DNA of 64,000 bases from Voacanga thouarsii (GCA_026120185.1 JANUWF010003367.1:682001-746000), one strand, 5' to 3'; numbered from the stretch's first letter, positions 10,801 to 21,616 are shown. Notes: generated by a model not told the origin, from the letters alone. Numbers and translations are program-made.

Positions 10801-12013
10801 AGGAAATGAATGGAAAGTTTGTAAACTTATTAAATTCCTATATGGTCTAAAACAAGCACCCAAACAATGGCATGAAAAATTTGATAAAACAATTTTATCA
10901 TTTGGCTTCAACATAAATGAGAATGACAAGTGTGTTTACTGTAAGGTTAAAGGTAATGCTTGTATTGTTCTATGCCTGTATATGGATGACATTTTGCTAT
11001 TTGGGTCCAATATTGAGATAATTAATGAGACTAAATCATTTTTGAAAAGTAAGTTTGAAATGAAGGATATGGGAGTAGCAAATGTGATTCTTGGCCTAAA
11101 GTTGATTCGCTCAACTGAGGGGATAACCATTTCTCAAACTCACTATGTTGAGAGTGTTCTTGAGAAATATGGGTATCAAAATTGTAGAATTGCTAAAACT
11201 CCAAGTGACCCTTCTGTAGCTTTGTTCAAAAATGAAAGTGGAGTTCCTGTGTCTCAATTAAGATATTCTCAAATTATTGGTAGCTTGCAATATCTTGCAA
11301 ATGGCTCAAGACCGGATATTTCATTTTCTGTATCTAAGCTGGCAAGATATACAAGTTGTCCAAATCGAACTCATTGGGAGGCCTTGGATAGAGTACTACG
11401 GTACTTGAAGGGAACAGTTTCCCTTGGGCTGCATTATGGGAAATTCCCTGCTGTACTTGAAGGGTATAGTGATGCAAGCTGGATAGCCAAGAACTCTGGT
11501 AGCAATGGTTGCATTGGATATGTGTTTACATTAGGTGGTGGAGCAGTCGCCTGGAAGTCTTGTAAATAGACTTTGATAACTCGGTCAACTTTTGAGGCTG
11601 AGTTATGTGCCTTGGATACTACTGGAACGGAAGCTGAATGGCTGTATGGACTATTGTCCTCTTTGCCAATGACCAGCAAGTCCGTTACTGCTATATCTGT
11701 GCATTGTGACAGTCAAACCACAATTGCAAAGATAAAGAGTACCAAGTATAATCAAAAGACTAAGAGACACATCCAAGTTAGACTTAAGTCTATAAGGGAG
11801 TTAGCGTCTGAAAGGGTGGTGTCTGTTGACTTTGTTGGATCCAAAGATAACATTGCAGACCCCCTAACTAAGGGACTTGAAACATCATTGTTCCTTAAAT
11901 CCAGGTTGGGAATAGGACTGATAACCCAGAAATTATTCACCTACAGTGGCAACCCAACTGACCAAGTGGAGATCCCACAAGGCAGTTCAATGTGGTATAA
12001 ACAAGCTGTTTGA
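7835..12013 (+). pseudogene. Copia1 gag-pol polyprotein with four in-frame stops
   Basis: One reading frame runs from ATG 7835 to TGA 12011-12013, interrupted only by nonsense codons at 7988 (TAG), 8522 (TAG), 9593 (TAA) and 11567 (TAG). No frameshift is needed. In order: gag; zinc knuckle CWNCGQVGHWAKDYP, where the final Cys is replaced by Tyr; protease; integrase with HSRLGHLN, CQVC, LVHTDICEF and SPQSNGIAERKNRT; RT with RLVAKGFRQKEG, MDVKTSFFHG and YMDDILLFGS; and RNase H ending in the DPLTKGLE region. A 12-bp tandem duplication in RT (about 10627-10650) gives the repeated YSPTYSPVAR. This is a Ty1/Copia element of plant type, no longer able to make the full polyprotein. Confidence 0.9.
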
Positions 12014-12469
12014 GTGAATCTGGCACCAATTCTGATACTTTTGTATCTAGGTCCTTTCCCTGAAAGCCTGTGGTGCGTTTACTGCAATGAGTAAGAGTTT
12101 TGACTCTGAATGGGATCAAGTCTTTTAGACAGGATGCTAGCAGTACATCCTTGGAGATCGCCAACTATGTGAGTGTTGTTGTGTGGCCGCAACTAAAGGG
12201 AATTGGGTTTTCTCTGAATATACTCATGAGACAAGATCAGGACACATGGCCATAACGTGTCAACCCTAAAGATTATCTCCATAACTGATAGTCTGTTGTT
12301 ACCAATGAACGCCATCACATTCAAGGTTCAGATTCAAGGCTTAAGTCCATTTGTTCCTGTGGGGGCATAAGTTGGATAACTTAGGTAGTGGTTCAAACCG
12401 GAAGGTACCATTATCGAAAGCAGATTATGTAAATCTTGAATAGTTTTTAACTATGGATTTGTGGGGGAT

Positions 12470-13486
12470 TGTTGAAAATGGCAACTTTGGGAGTTAATAA
12501 TTTTTAACTCATGATTAGTTAGCCTAAAACAATTAATGAGAATTGTTCTTGACATGTTAGAGATTGTTTTGATTGTGGTAGAAGCCATTTTTATGGTGGG
12601 AATCCATAATTAAATGTTGTTAAAGTTGGGTGTTTAACCATTTGGGAACTTATGTTAGACATGAGTCCCACATGGAAAAAATAGAGGAGTGTGGAAGCCT
12701 TTATATACTAAAAGGCTTTTTTATAGACTTAATAGAAAAGCCCAAGGTATAGAGGATGCCACACGCGTGTGCCGCCCGGCCGGCCCGGCTTGGGCTTGGC
12801 CCATGTTTTCACGATCCTCTATTTTTATTTGGCCCAATTAACTCTAACTTGAAAAGGAATAGGAAACATAAAATCTGGTAAGGGAATTAGGGCTTCCTAA
12901 TCCGAGTTAAGTTTTAATTTTCCTAAGGCGTAATTAAAAGGGGGAATAGAGCTACCATTAGGGTTAACCCATTTTCGTGCTTTTTTGTCTCCTGCGAGAA
13001 AATTCGCCGCTTCGGTTCTCTCTCCACGATCCATAATTGTTTGACTTATCGGGACCGGTGAACTGAGGGGATTTTCGAGGTGATCACAGTTGGTGTGCGT
13101 CAACAGTGATCTGAGACCGTCTTATCCTGCAAGAAGAGTCACTGTACCCATCGCACCGGAGTGGGGCGAATAGCTTCTTGAAGGCAAACCAGTATTAGAC
13201 TGGTGATTCGGTCAGCAGTACAGTACGTTGCAGCGCAGCTTGTCCAGAGGAGTGCCAGCGCTAGGTATGTTCTGGTAGAACCGCGAGCAAGTCTATCAGG
13301 TATACTACTGACTTATTTATCAAGTTTGAATTCTATCTAGTTACATTACGTTTGGACTGTGTGGCTTTGCCGACATTGTTGATATTTGATAATTGCAATT
13401 GTTAGAGCTCTAGTCAGGTATAGGCGGTGCTTGTTCAATTCGGTTGAATTGCCTGTCTGTGCTCGTAGGTACCCTGTTTTCTAATA
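12470..13486 (+). repeat. 3' LTR of Copia1
   Basis: This is a direct repeat of the 5' LTR, preceded by the polypurine tract ending GTGGGGGAT. The 456 bp between the polyprotein stop (12013) and this LTR are non-coding 3' leader of the element. Immediately after it, exon 3 of gene A resumes in the original frame. Confidence 0.88.
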
Positions 13487-14371
13487 TAAAAAAGCACAGA
13501 ATAATCAAACAAAACCAAGTGGTCCTGACCAATGCGTTGGACCAGATATTCATTTTGATTCCATTATGGCATTTGACATTCATTCAGGGAAGATTATATG
13601 GTCGAGGCAATTGGGAGGCTTTGACGTATCCTATTTTGCATGTCTTGATTCTAATAATCCCCGATTGTCCGCCTTGGCCTTTAGTTGATGCTGATTTTGG
13701 AGAGGCACCCATGCTTCTTAGCATATGCTTGAATGGAACGTTTCGTGACATTGTGGTGGCTGTGCAAAAAAGTGGCTTTGCATGGGCATTGGATCGTGAT
13801 AATGGTGATATAGTCTGGTTCAAGGTAAAATTAGTCATGGATTAGGAATGCATACATGCCATTCAATAGATCTAGTGGCTTAAACATTGAATGATTCTGA
13901 ATTTTGCAGCGGGCAGGACCAGGAAGCATAGAAGGAGGAGGAATATGGGGTGCAGCAACAGATGGGAAAAGAGGTGTGCACACAAACATCGTAAACGGTG
14001 ATCGACTGCCCTTTAGTCTTGCACCATCTACACAAACAACAACAGCAGGTGCATGGGTGGCCTTGAATGCCAGCACTGGCGAAATTCTCCGGACCACCCC
14101 AAATCCTAGCAACGAGACTTCTCCAGGGCCTGTAACACTTGTGAATGGAGTCCTTTTTGCGGGGTCAGTAGCTTCAAATGGTCCTTTTTATGCCATGGAT
14201 GCTAAAACAGGAACTATACTATGGTCCTATAATACTGGTGCTACAATATATGGAGGGGCATCAGCTAGCTATGGCTGTGTCTACATTGGCAATGGATATT
14301 CAGTTGGAGTGGCTATATTGCACCCAACTTGGACTAGTGGAGGTTCCCTCTTTGCCTTCTGTGTTGCTTGA

Positions 14372-16160
14372 AGAGTGGAACCTTGAGACAGCCATGGAAA
14401 AACTACAAGAGAAACAGCATATATATTTTGCATTTTGTTGATTGCCTTGCAAGAATAAATTTCTCGATACAAACCCAAAAATCCATGGGAGAAAATGATC
14501 AAAGAAACCAAAATAATCTACTGGCTAAAGCTTCTACTTGCAAATTGCCAGTGATATGTATTTAAATGACTATTTATTTATAAGAATGTTTATGGAGATG
14601 AAAGTTATAATCTGATATACAACACTATCAGTGGATTATACTGAGTTCATATCTGGAAGCAAGTTCTGAATTCAATTGCAGGTGCCTGTGTGCTTGTTTT
14701 GCAACTTTTCAAAACGAATAGTGTTTTAAATTTTTTTGACGAAAGAATGGACTAATGTAAATAAATTTTATTTATGAAATATGGATAATTTTTTTTGTTT
14801 TTTAATTTAAAATAGATCTCAATGCTGACTTTTGAATTTATAAATTTTTTTTATAAAATTTGAAATTATATTAATATGTTTTATAAAAAATTTGAATATA
14901 ATATGGTGAAGTTGTATAATAGATTTACGTTCTACATTCCTTTTTTTTTTTTTAAGCGGTTAACTGGTTAGACAGCTGAGAGCTTTCTATACCTTTAATG
15001 CATATAGTTTACGACTACAAAATTATCGAGCTGGCCATATTCCCTGGTAACAATTCGCGCAAGCCCAATTCTTGACTCTTACATTCATATGCCACAGCCA
15101 CTCCATATTTCATTATATTGAATAATTCAAAAACGAATATAAAAATTTCAAAAGTATACTAGATCCAAAAAAAGGAAAAAATATAAAAAGCAAGGGCTAG
15201 CGATATTGCTAGAGCTATTCCCCTCCTGTCATGGCAATTTTTTTTGAAATGACTAAACTGTACGTCCTTGTAGTTAAAGAGAGAAACTTATAAAAGACAT
15301 TTTTATTATTTATTATTTATAGTATAAGATTCACAAACAAAACCTACTCAGCCACCCTCTACTATTCGACTTCGCCCTTGCCTGCATCTTCCTCTCCAAT
15401 TCTCTCCATGGTATACCTTCTCTTGTCTAATCTTCTTCCTTCTTGAAATGAATGTCTACTTTCTTGAAATAAATATATATATTTTTTCTTTAAACTTTCA
15501 TAATTAACCTCGTGGGCACAACTTCACTAATATTTCATAAGTTCTACTGCTAATTGCTCCAATTAATAAAGATAATATGATAATTTATTAATAATCAATT
15601 TTTTATTTTTTTAATCTTTTTTTTACCAAGTCACTTTCAAATTCTGAATAAAGAAGTCTTAAATTAGAATTTCTTGGCTATCACCCAGCAATATTGTGGG
15701 GGGGGGGGGGCAAACCTCATTTTCTAGAGTACTTATTTCATTAAGTACTTAAAATTAATTAGTTAAGCGCTTATTTTATCAAGCACGTTTGATAACGAAT
15801 AATATTAAGTACTTAATTACTTAAGTGTATTTAATAACGAATTTTTGTTATTATTTAATTGATTAAGACATACTAAAATCCTATTATAAATATTAAGTGA
15901 GTAGAAAATTACTTAAATTTGAAATTTGAATATGATAAATACTTGTCTAATTATTAATTATATTTTTATATTTAATTTAAATTATAATAAAATATAATGT
16001 AAAAATAAATTATAATTAATTCAAACTTCAGATTTAGACTTCAAAAATCAGATTTCAATTTTCAAAATTCAATATGTAATTAAGATATAGTGCAGTTTGA
16101 AACTTGTATGATGTTAAGGAAAAATATATTCAGCCAAAAAGAAAAGGAAAAGCCCACGTC
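14372..16160. other. Intergenic region between quinoprotein copies A and B
   Basis: This is AT-rich sequence with no supported gene. It contains a run of about 11 G at 15698-15708 and several A/T runs. The last part forms the upstream region of gene B. I recognise no transposon termini here. Confidence 0.5.
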
Positions 16161-16164
16161 ATCT

Positions 16165-16176
16165 GTCTATATAGAA
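16165..16176 (+). promoter_or_regulatory. Probable TATA box of gene B
   Basis: GTCTATATAGAAGG lies about 80 bp upstream of the ATG at 16248. This is a suitable distance for a short 5' leader starting around 16195-16205. Gene A has no counterpart upstream of its ATG. Confidence 0.5.
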
Positions 16177-16247
16177 GGTGAGCTTCCAAATTTCTGTCTT
16201 ATTCTATCACAACAAAGAAAATTGCAGTACTGAAGCAGAAAACACTG

Positions 16248-18604
16248 ATGGCCTTGGTGTTGGTGTATTCTTCTAGGAACAAAAATCGGAAACTTCTTGT
16301 TTTCCATGTTATTACAGCATGCTTCCTTGTTCTTGCAGATAACACCAACGCAGAGGTAACTAAAACTCTTCCCGATAGCCTAGCTAGCAAATCATGTATT
16401 GAGTATTTTCTTTATCTAAGTGCATGATTTCAGTGGTATAACCATGGAGGTGACATTACAAACTGAAGAAATGCTGTGGGAGAATTGCTGATCAAACCGA
16501 GCACTGTGAGGAACTTAAGACAAAAATGGAGGTTTGTTGCTGGATTTGATATATCTGCAACACCAGCAGTAGCCAATGGAGTAGTGTACTTCCCCTCATG
16601 GAATGGAAATTTGTATGCTGTGAATGCTCACAATGGAGCTCTTATCTGGAAACAAAATATTGGACAGTTAACTGGGTTTCCTGGAACTGGGACTACTGTA
16701 AACGTTTCTGTTTCAAGATCGACCCCTACGGTGGCTGATGATCTTCTGATCGTTGGAATTTATGGACCTGCTGTCGTTATTGCTGTTAAGAGTTTAACAG
16801 GACAACTTGTATGGTGTACTAAAATTGATCCGCGACCTCTAAGTGTGATAACAATGTCTGGAACATTTTACTTGAGGTTAGTGGATTTTCTCCTCTCCAA
16901 TCTCCAAAATCCAGATAATTTGGTGGGCGGCCGGGAGGAGGGTGGGGTGGATTGGAGCTGTATACTTATTGCGTTGCTATATTTTACATATCAATTGGGC
17001 AAGATGGTTTCATGTTTGTAGGTTGTGTTTCGTAAATATATATAGACATCTCCTGTGCTTTACAATATTGAAGGAGGGAATGTATCTGATCATATAAAGA
17101 GTTGAAAAGAAATCTTTGTGCTCCATACGTGCTTTTTGTTAAGCAGCTGGTTCAAAGAGACGAAGATCGAATGATGAATATTGGCTGATTCCATGGATTA
17201 TAAACTTCTTAATATAATGAATTCACATCTTTGGGACAATTGTCACATAGTGACTTTTCTGTATATCTCTTTGCCAAAACTAGATATATTTGTCAAACTC
17301 TAATATGAAGCACACGAAGAAGAGAAACATCACGAGGCCACTAAATGTTTCCTTTATCGCCAAACAGTTAGGTAACACATATTTTCAATTCAGGGCGTTC
17401 TATGTAGGTGTGTCCTCACTAGAAGTAACATTACCTGCTGGACAATGCTGCACATTCCGAGGTAGCGTGCTAAAGCTGGATGTCCGTACGGGGGCAATTC
17501 TATGGCAAACTTTTACCCTGCCAGATAATGGTGGCCGACGAGGGGGCTATTCCGGGGCAGCTATATGGGGAAGTACTCCCCCCATTGACATTGTGAGAGG
17601 ACATGTTTACGTAGGTACAGGTCAACTCTACAATGCTCCAGCAGAGGTGCTGAAATGTCAAGCAGCCCAGAATAACAAGACAAAACCAACTGGTCCAGAT
17701 CAGTGCATTGGACCAGACATTCATTACGACTCCATTCTGGCTTTTGATATCTATTCAGGGAAGATCATATGGTCAAGGAAGTTGGGGGGCTATGATGTTT
17801 TCTATTTTGTTTGCTTAGTTCCTAATAACCCTGACTGCCCACCGGGGCCAAACTTGGATGCAGACTTCGGAGAGGCACCGATGCTTCTCACCATCGCTTC
17901 AAATAGAAAGTTGCGTGACATTGTAGTGGCAGTGCAGAAGAGTGGCTTTGCGTGGGCACTAGATCGTGATAATGGTGATATAATTTGGTCCAAAGTAAGT
18001 CCTTTTATACCTGTACAGGCCATATTATATTTTGCAACAGGCAGCATAATGGTCTTTACACTAACCGAGATTTTCTATCTAATTAAGAAAGTTCTGCATG
18101 TTTCTTGCCATATAATCATTCTGCTGATGATTCCAAATTCTGCAGCAAGCAGGACCAGGAAGCCTGGAAGGAGGAGGAATATGGGGGGCGGCAACAGACG
18201 GAAATCGAGTTGTCTATACAAACATTGTAAATGGTGATCGACTCCCCTTTACCCTTGCACCCTCTACACGGAAAACAACAGCTGGTGGATGGGTGGCCTT
18301 GGATGCCACAACTGGAAAAATTCTTTGGACTACTGCGAACCCCAGCAACGACACTTCTCCAGGGCCTGTAACACTAGTCAATGGAGTCCTTTTTGCAGGG
18401 TCAGTTGCATCAAATGGTCCTTTTTATGCGATGGATGCCAGAACGGGGACTATTCTGTGGTCATATAACACTGGTTCTACAATATATGGAGGGGCTTCAG
18501 CAAGCTATGGTTGTGTCTACATTGGCAACGGATACTCAATTGGCCTGGCTAAGTTCCACCCAACTTGGACCAGTGGAAATTCAGTTTTTGCCTTCTGCGT
18601 TTAA
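16248..18604 (+). pseudogene. Quinoprotein (polyvinylalcohol dehydrogenase-like) copy B, one nonsense codon
   Basis: Exons are 16248-16355, 16434-16876, 17394-17994 and 18146-18604 (TAA), all with GT..AG borders and matching phases, 537 codons including the stop. Residues 1-36 form an N-terminal leader (KLLVFHVITACFLVLADNTN core), suggesting secretion. At least six PQQ-type blades follow: NLYAVNAHNGALIW, LKLDVRTGAILW, LAFDIYSGKIIW, FAWALDRDNGDIIW, WVALDATTGKILW and FYAMDARTGTILW. The only defect is TGA at 16464-16466 (codon 47). Copy A has CGA (Arg) there, so this is a single C-to-T change. No upstream Met can avoid it, and starting downstream would lose the leader. It may be a very young pseudogene, a polymorphic null or a sequencing error; otherwise the gene looks functional. 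Confidence 0.85.
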
Positions 18605-19139
18605 TTAGACTCGAAGCTTTTAATTGCCATGAAAAAGCAATAAGCAGAAAAGGATAGCATGCATTTTCATCATGAACTTGCAATTGAAGAAGTTTTTCCA
18701 CCTAACTCAAAGTTGATGGGGAATATATTACCCTAATAAAGATCACGTTCTGTAGTATCTGTCAATTTCACAGTAGACATACGGGGTAACACTTTTGGTA
18801 TTAACTCTATATATGTTTTATATTTGACAGACCGCTGATTATTCTCGATTTGAAGTTCCAATATACTTCAGTAAAATCATCCTTGCATTTTCCCCTCAAC
18901 GAATAATTTTACTACTGCAACAAAAGCACAGAAAAAATGCCGAAAAGTTTCAAGCTTGAATTATCAAGTTTTTGTTTGGAGTCCCACAGTATAAGTGATT
19001 TGAACATAGGCCAGTGAAATTCTGTAAAAGCGTAGCAAAGCTTAAGCCATAGATTCAAAATGTTACTAGAATGTGAAGCAGCAAAAGTTTAAAATCATTT
19101 ACTTACATATAACTAACACAGACTTCATCTAATGAACAT
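18605..19139. other. Gene B 3' flank
   Basis: About 530 bp of AT-rich sequence follow the gene B stop. No ORF, transposon end or RNA structure is recognisable. Because the MIR395 hairpins that follow are on the minus strand, any 3' extension of their primary transcript would run into this region. Confidence 0.4.
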
Positions 19140-19262
19140 GTCAAGTCGCACCTGGGGTTCCCCCAAACACATCAGTGGGCAAAATTGACCTTAGCACCCA
19201 AAAGACTTGCAGGCATTTGCCCCAGTGAAGTGATTAGGGGAACTCTAGGAGAAACCTGACGC
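19140..19262 (-). ncRNA. MIR395: MIR395-type microRNA precursor 1 (variant seed)
   Basis: On the minus strand a 5' arm with GAGTTCCCCTAATCACTTCA (19225-19245 region) pairs with a 3' arm reading CTGATGTGTTTGGGGGAAC (mature site 19155-19175) across a loop of about 45 nt. The mature site differs from canonical miR395 (CUGAAGUGUUUGGGGGAAC...) by A-to-U at position 5 and U-to-C at position 20. The stem extends into flanking GGTTTCTC / CAGGTGCGACTTGAC sequence shared with precursor 2. miR395 guides cleavage of ATP sulfurylase and low-affinity sulfate transporter (SULTR2;1) mRNAs and is induced by sulfate starvation. The seed change may weaken targeting. Confidence 0.8.
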
Positions 19263-19317
19263 ATCTTCGATCCTGCACTGGGTTCTGAATAACATAATCA
19301 ACAACGTACTATGAAAG

Positions 19318-19353
<36 letters not shown>
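19318..19353. repeat. (TA)n microsatellite between the MIR395 copies
   Basis: About 17 TA dinucleotides lie between the two hairpin units. They may mark the junction of the tandem duplication that made the two precursors. Confidence 0.9.
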
Positions 19354-19355
<2 letters not shown>

Positions 19356-19359
19356 TGAT

Positions 19360-19492
19360 ACATGTCAAGTCACTCCTGGGGTTCCCCCAAACACTTCAGT
19401 GGGTTAGTGTAACCTTAACTACTTAAAAATACTTTAAAGGTATTTGTCCCAGTGAAGTGCGTGAGGGAACTCTAAGAGAAACCTGACGCTTT
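19360..19492 (-). ncRNA. MIR395: MIR395 microRNA precursor 2
   Basis: The minus strand folds as 5' arm AGAGTTCCCTCACGCACTTC (19450-19473 region) and 3' arm CTGAAGTGTTTGGGGGAAC (mature site 19379-19399), with a loop of about 45 nt. The mature sequence differs from canonical miR395a only at position 20 (C in place of U). The miRNA-on-3'-arm layout is that of known MIR395 genes, which commonly occur in tandem clusters. Flanks (ACATGTCAAGTC... on the plus strand, and AGAAACCTGACGC) are shared with precursor 1 about 230 bp away, showing a local duplication. Of the four candidates this is the one most likely to be functional. Confidence 0.88.
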
Positions 19493-20104
19493 ATACACTT
19501 GCTTTTTGTTACATGATAACGTAGTGAAAACTATATTGCCAATTTATAGTGAAAATCTGCAAGAGTAAGCAAAATTGAAAGGGTCATGTGGACTCTCTCC
19601 CCCAGCAAGAAAAACTGGTAAAATACATTAGCAGTTTTTGAATCTGGTCGTTATTATGGCTCCAATAATGAAAATGGAATAATTCTGGAAGGTGAGATAA
19701 GTGATATAAGGTCTCTATCCTTCTTTTCTCCCACTTGTCCAGTTTTCAAACCCCACCCCTCGCCCACATAAAAAATGAAATAAAATAAAATAAAATCAAC
19801 AACAGAAAATTCCCCCCCAAAAAAAGGTAAAAAGAGCTATCTATATATGATCTGTATAATTGAGAAATTCTGGTTTGTTTGTAGACATATGTTCAAGAAC
19901 TCCTGTAACATAAAATCTATGTTGATTGAATGGAGAAGGGAAAACAAACTAAAGAACAAAGCGTGAATGCGAATGTAGCTAATTTCCTATGGCTGAAACT
20001 GAGTGCAGAGTATAAATCAGAAAAAACATAAGATCAGAATTCTTACCTTGTTTGTCCGATACCTCATCGTCCAATCTAACCCACAGATACGGCTAGGTTC
20101 AGTG

Positions 20105-20165
20105 CCCGCACTCTTTTTCCTCAGATCTGTTTGGGGGAACTCCTAGGGTTACCTGATCCCTAATG
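20105..20165. ncRNA. miR395-like remnant 3
   Basis: TGTTTGGGGGAACTC followed by CTAGGGTTACCTGATCC (about 20129-20160) contains the last 15 nt of canonical miR395 and flank resembling the AGAAACCTGACGC flank of precursors 1 and 2. The first six bases of the mature site are altered. I could not find a convincing opposite arm on either strand, so this looks like a decayed copy. Confidence 0.4.
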
Positions 20166-20271
20166 TCCTTTTGCATAAAAATTGGGTTTTGCTGTTCTAC
20201 ATATATGTTCCTTTGATCGCCCTGCATAAAAATATAGGGCAAAAGAGAAGAAGATTATGATCAAACAAACA

Positions 20272-20348
20272 CGTCGGCGCCCCCTCAATCACTTCATTGA
20301 ATACTCATTTCATGTATCCACTCAAGTGTTTGCGGGGAACATGACCTT
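20272..20348 (+). ncRNA. MIR395-like hairpin 4, plus strand, degenerate
   Basis: The plus strand reads CCCCTCAATCACTTCATTG (5' arm, 20281-20299) and CTCAAGTGTTTGCGGGGAAC (3' arm, 20321-20340), with a loop of about 20 nt. The 3' arm is miR395 with G-to-C at position 3 and an extra C inside the G run. The arms pair over roughly 15 of 20 positions. The orientation is opposite to precursors 1 and 2. It may be a diverged or inactive family member. Confidence 0.5.
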
Positions 20349-20797
20349 CACATAGTTCCTTGCCGCACCCCCCCTCCCCGCCCCCCTCATTTTGTTGTTT
20401 TTTTTTTGAAAACCACCCGAAGGAGGAATTTTTAAAATGAAATAAATAAACTAACAACTTAATGAAAAATATAAAAATAGTTACATTCGAATAATAGTTA
20501 TGCCTAGTGACTATTGGATGCTGGAGCAATTTAATTGATTTAAGTTGGAGTAAAATCGTCATCAACATCATATTCATCTATACCATCCTCAATCAAGTGT
20601 ACATAAGTCTGAAACTCAAGCATACCGTTGTACTAACTTTTCTTGCTTCTTTTTGTGTGCTTTCAGCAGTTTCTTAAGTTGTTGAATTTCAAGCTAAAAT
20701 CTGGTCCAATTGAATAATGTGTGTGATCAGAAAGGTGATTATAATCATATATTAAATCATAAGTAGATTGTCCAATTCCAATATCATCCGCAACATG
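20349..20797. other. No gene recognised
   Basis: AT-rich sequence with a C-run (20370-20388) and a short minus-strand open frame without recognisable similarity. I see nothing further to support here. Confidence 0.4.
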
Positions 20798-21187
20798 CAC
20801 TACAGGAAAATTCGTGTTTTGCGATAGCGTTCATAGCTAAAAAGGGCGTCGCTATTTGTGGCGGTTTTGTGACGGATTTGTTTTAACGCGAATTTGCGAT
20901 GACAATTTAATTAATGACATTAGAGTTAAATTTATAATTAATTCAGCGACGGCCATTTAATTAATGATATTATAATTAAGTTTATAATTATATTTGCGAT
21001 GGTCGCTGGATTTTAATTTTTTTTAAAAAATTAATTAGTGGCATTGTAAGTAAGTAATTAAGTTTGTGATGTTTTAGCGATGGTAATCGAATTTTAAATT
21101 AAAAAAAATTGTTATTAAATCGGGCCTCGACTCGCTTGGCCATCCCAATCTCCATTGAAAATAATTGTTGAAATTGTTGATGGATGC

Positions 21188-21245
21188 GGAGCCCAAACCC
21201 ATATCTTTATTGTGGGGAGTATGTGCTCTACTACTAGGCTATGTG
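21188..21245 (-). other. tRNA-like (SINE-type) segment
   Basis: On the minus strand, AGCCTAGTAGTAGAGCAC resembles a Pol III A box and GGGTTTGGGCTCC a decayed B box, with ACTCCCCACAATAAAG between them. It aligns along its length with the tRNA-like segment at 6353-6411. Both occur inside non-autonomous CACTA elements. Confidence 0.4.
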
Positions 21246-21519
21246 AATTCTTGTGTTTATTTTCACCTTATATTAATTATATATTATATTTTATTATATA
21301 GAATATTAATAAATTCTATTATATATTCTATTATATTTTTTAATATATTATATTTATATTAATTATAAAAAATATATTTAAATATATTCCACTTAATAAT
21401 ATCTTTTCGTGCATTCTACTATTCAATTAAATAAAGTAAAAACTCATATCTAAATTTTAGATATTAGATATAGTATAGTACATATCTATACTATATATTT
21501 GATTTTTTAGATATATAAT

Positions 21520-21525
21520 ATGTAC

Positions 21526-21567
<42 letters not shown>

Positions 21568-21581
21568 TGTATATGAGTGTT

Positions 21582-21616
<35 letters not shown>

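Larger units (their letters stand above)
6779..13486 (+). mobile_element. Copia LTR retrotransposon inserted in exon 3 of gene A (Copia1)
   Basis: Direct LTRs at 6779-7794 and 12470-13486 both begin TGTTGAAAATGG and share their last bases CTGTTTTCTAATA. The 3' LTR is preceded by a polypurine tract (GTGGGGGAT). The interior encodes gag, protease, integrase, RT and RNase H in Copia order on one strand. Comparing the LTRs by eye gives roughly 40 differences in about 1,016 bp, near 96% identity, so the insertion is not ancient. The LTR end (TA, not CA) is unusual and the target duplication is poor (TCAAG left, AAAAG at 13490 right). The right border could therefore be off by a few bases. Confidence 0.9.
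5039..14371 (+). pseudogene. Quinoprotein (polyvinylalcohol dehydrogenase-like) copy A, disrupted
   Basis: Four exons are visible: 5039-5140 (Met start and hydrophobic leader ending LIVLANNTTTE), 5228-5673, 6510-6778 continued at about 13490-13824, and 13910-14371 (TGA stop). The product is a PQQ-type beta-propeller with blades such as NLYAVDARNGTLIW, LKLD-type GAILWQTY, MAFDIHSGKIIW, WALDRDNGDIVW and FYAMDAKTGTILW. Three lesions disable it. A Copia element sits in exon 3 after a Cys-Gln codon pair. An extra C in the run at 13659-13662 shifts the frame; copy B has one base fewer there. A CACTA-like element lies in intron 2. Exon borders and phases match copy B exactly, so the two arose by tandem duplication. 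PQQ-propeller enzymes of this type oxidise alcohols; the plant substrate is not known to me. Confidence 0.85.
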
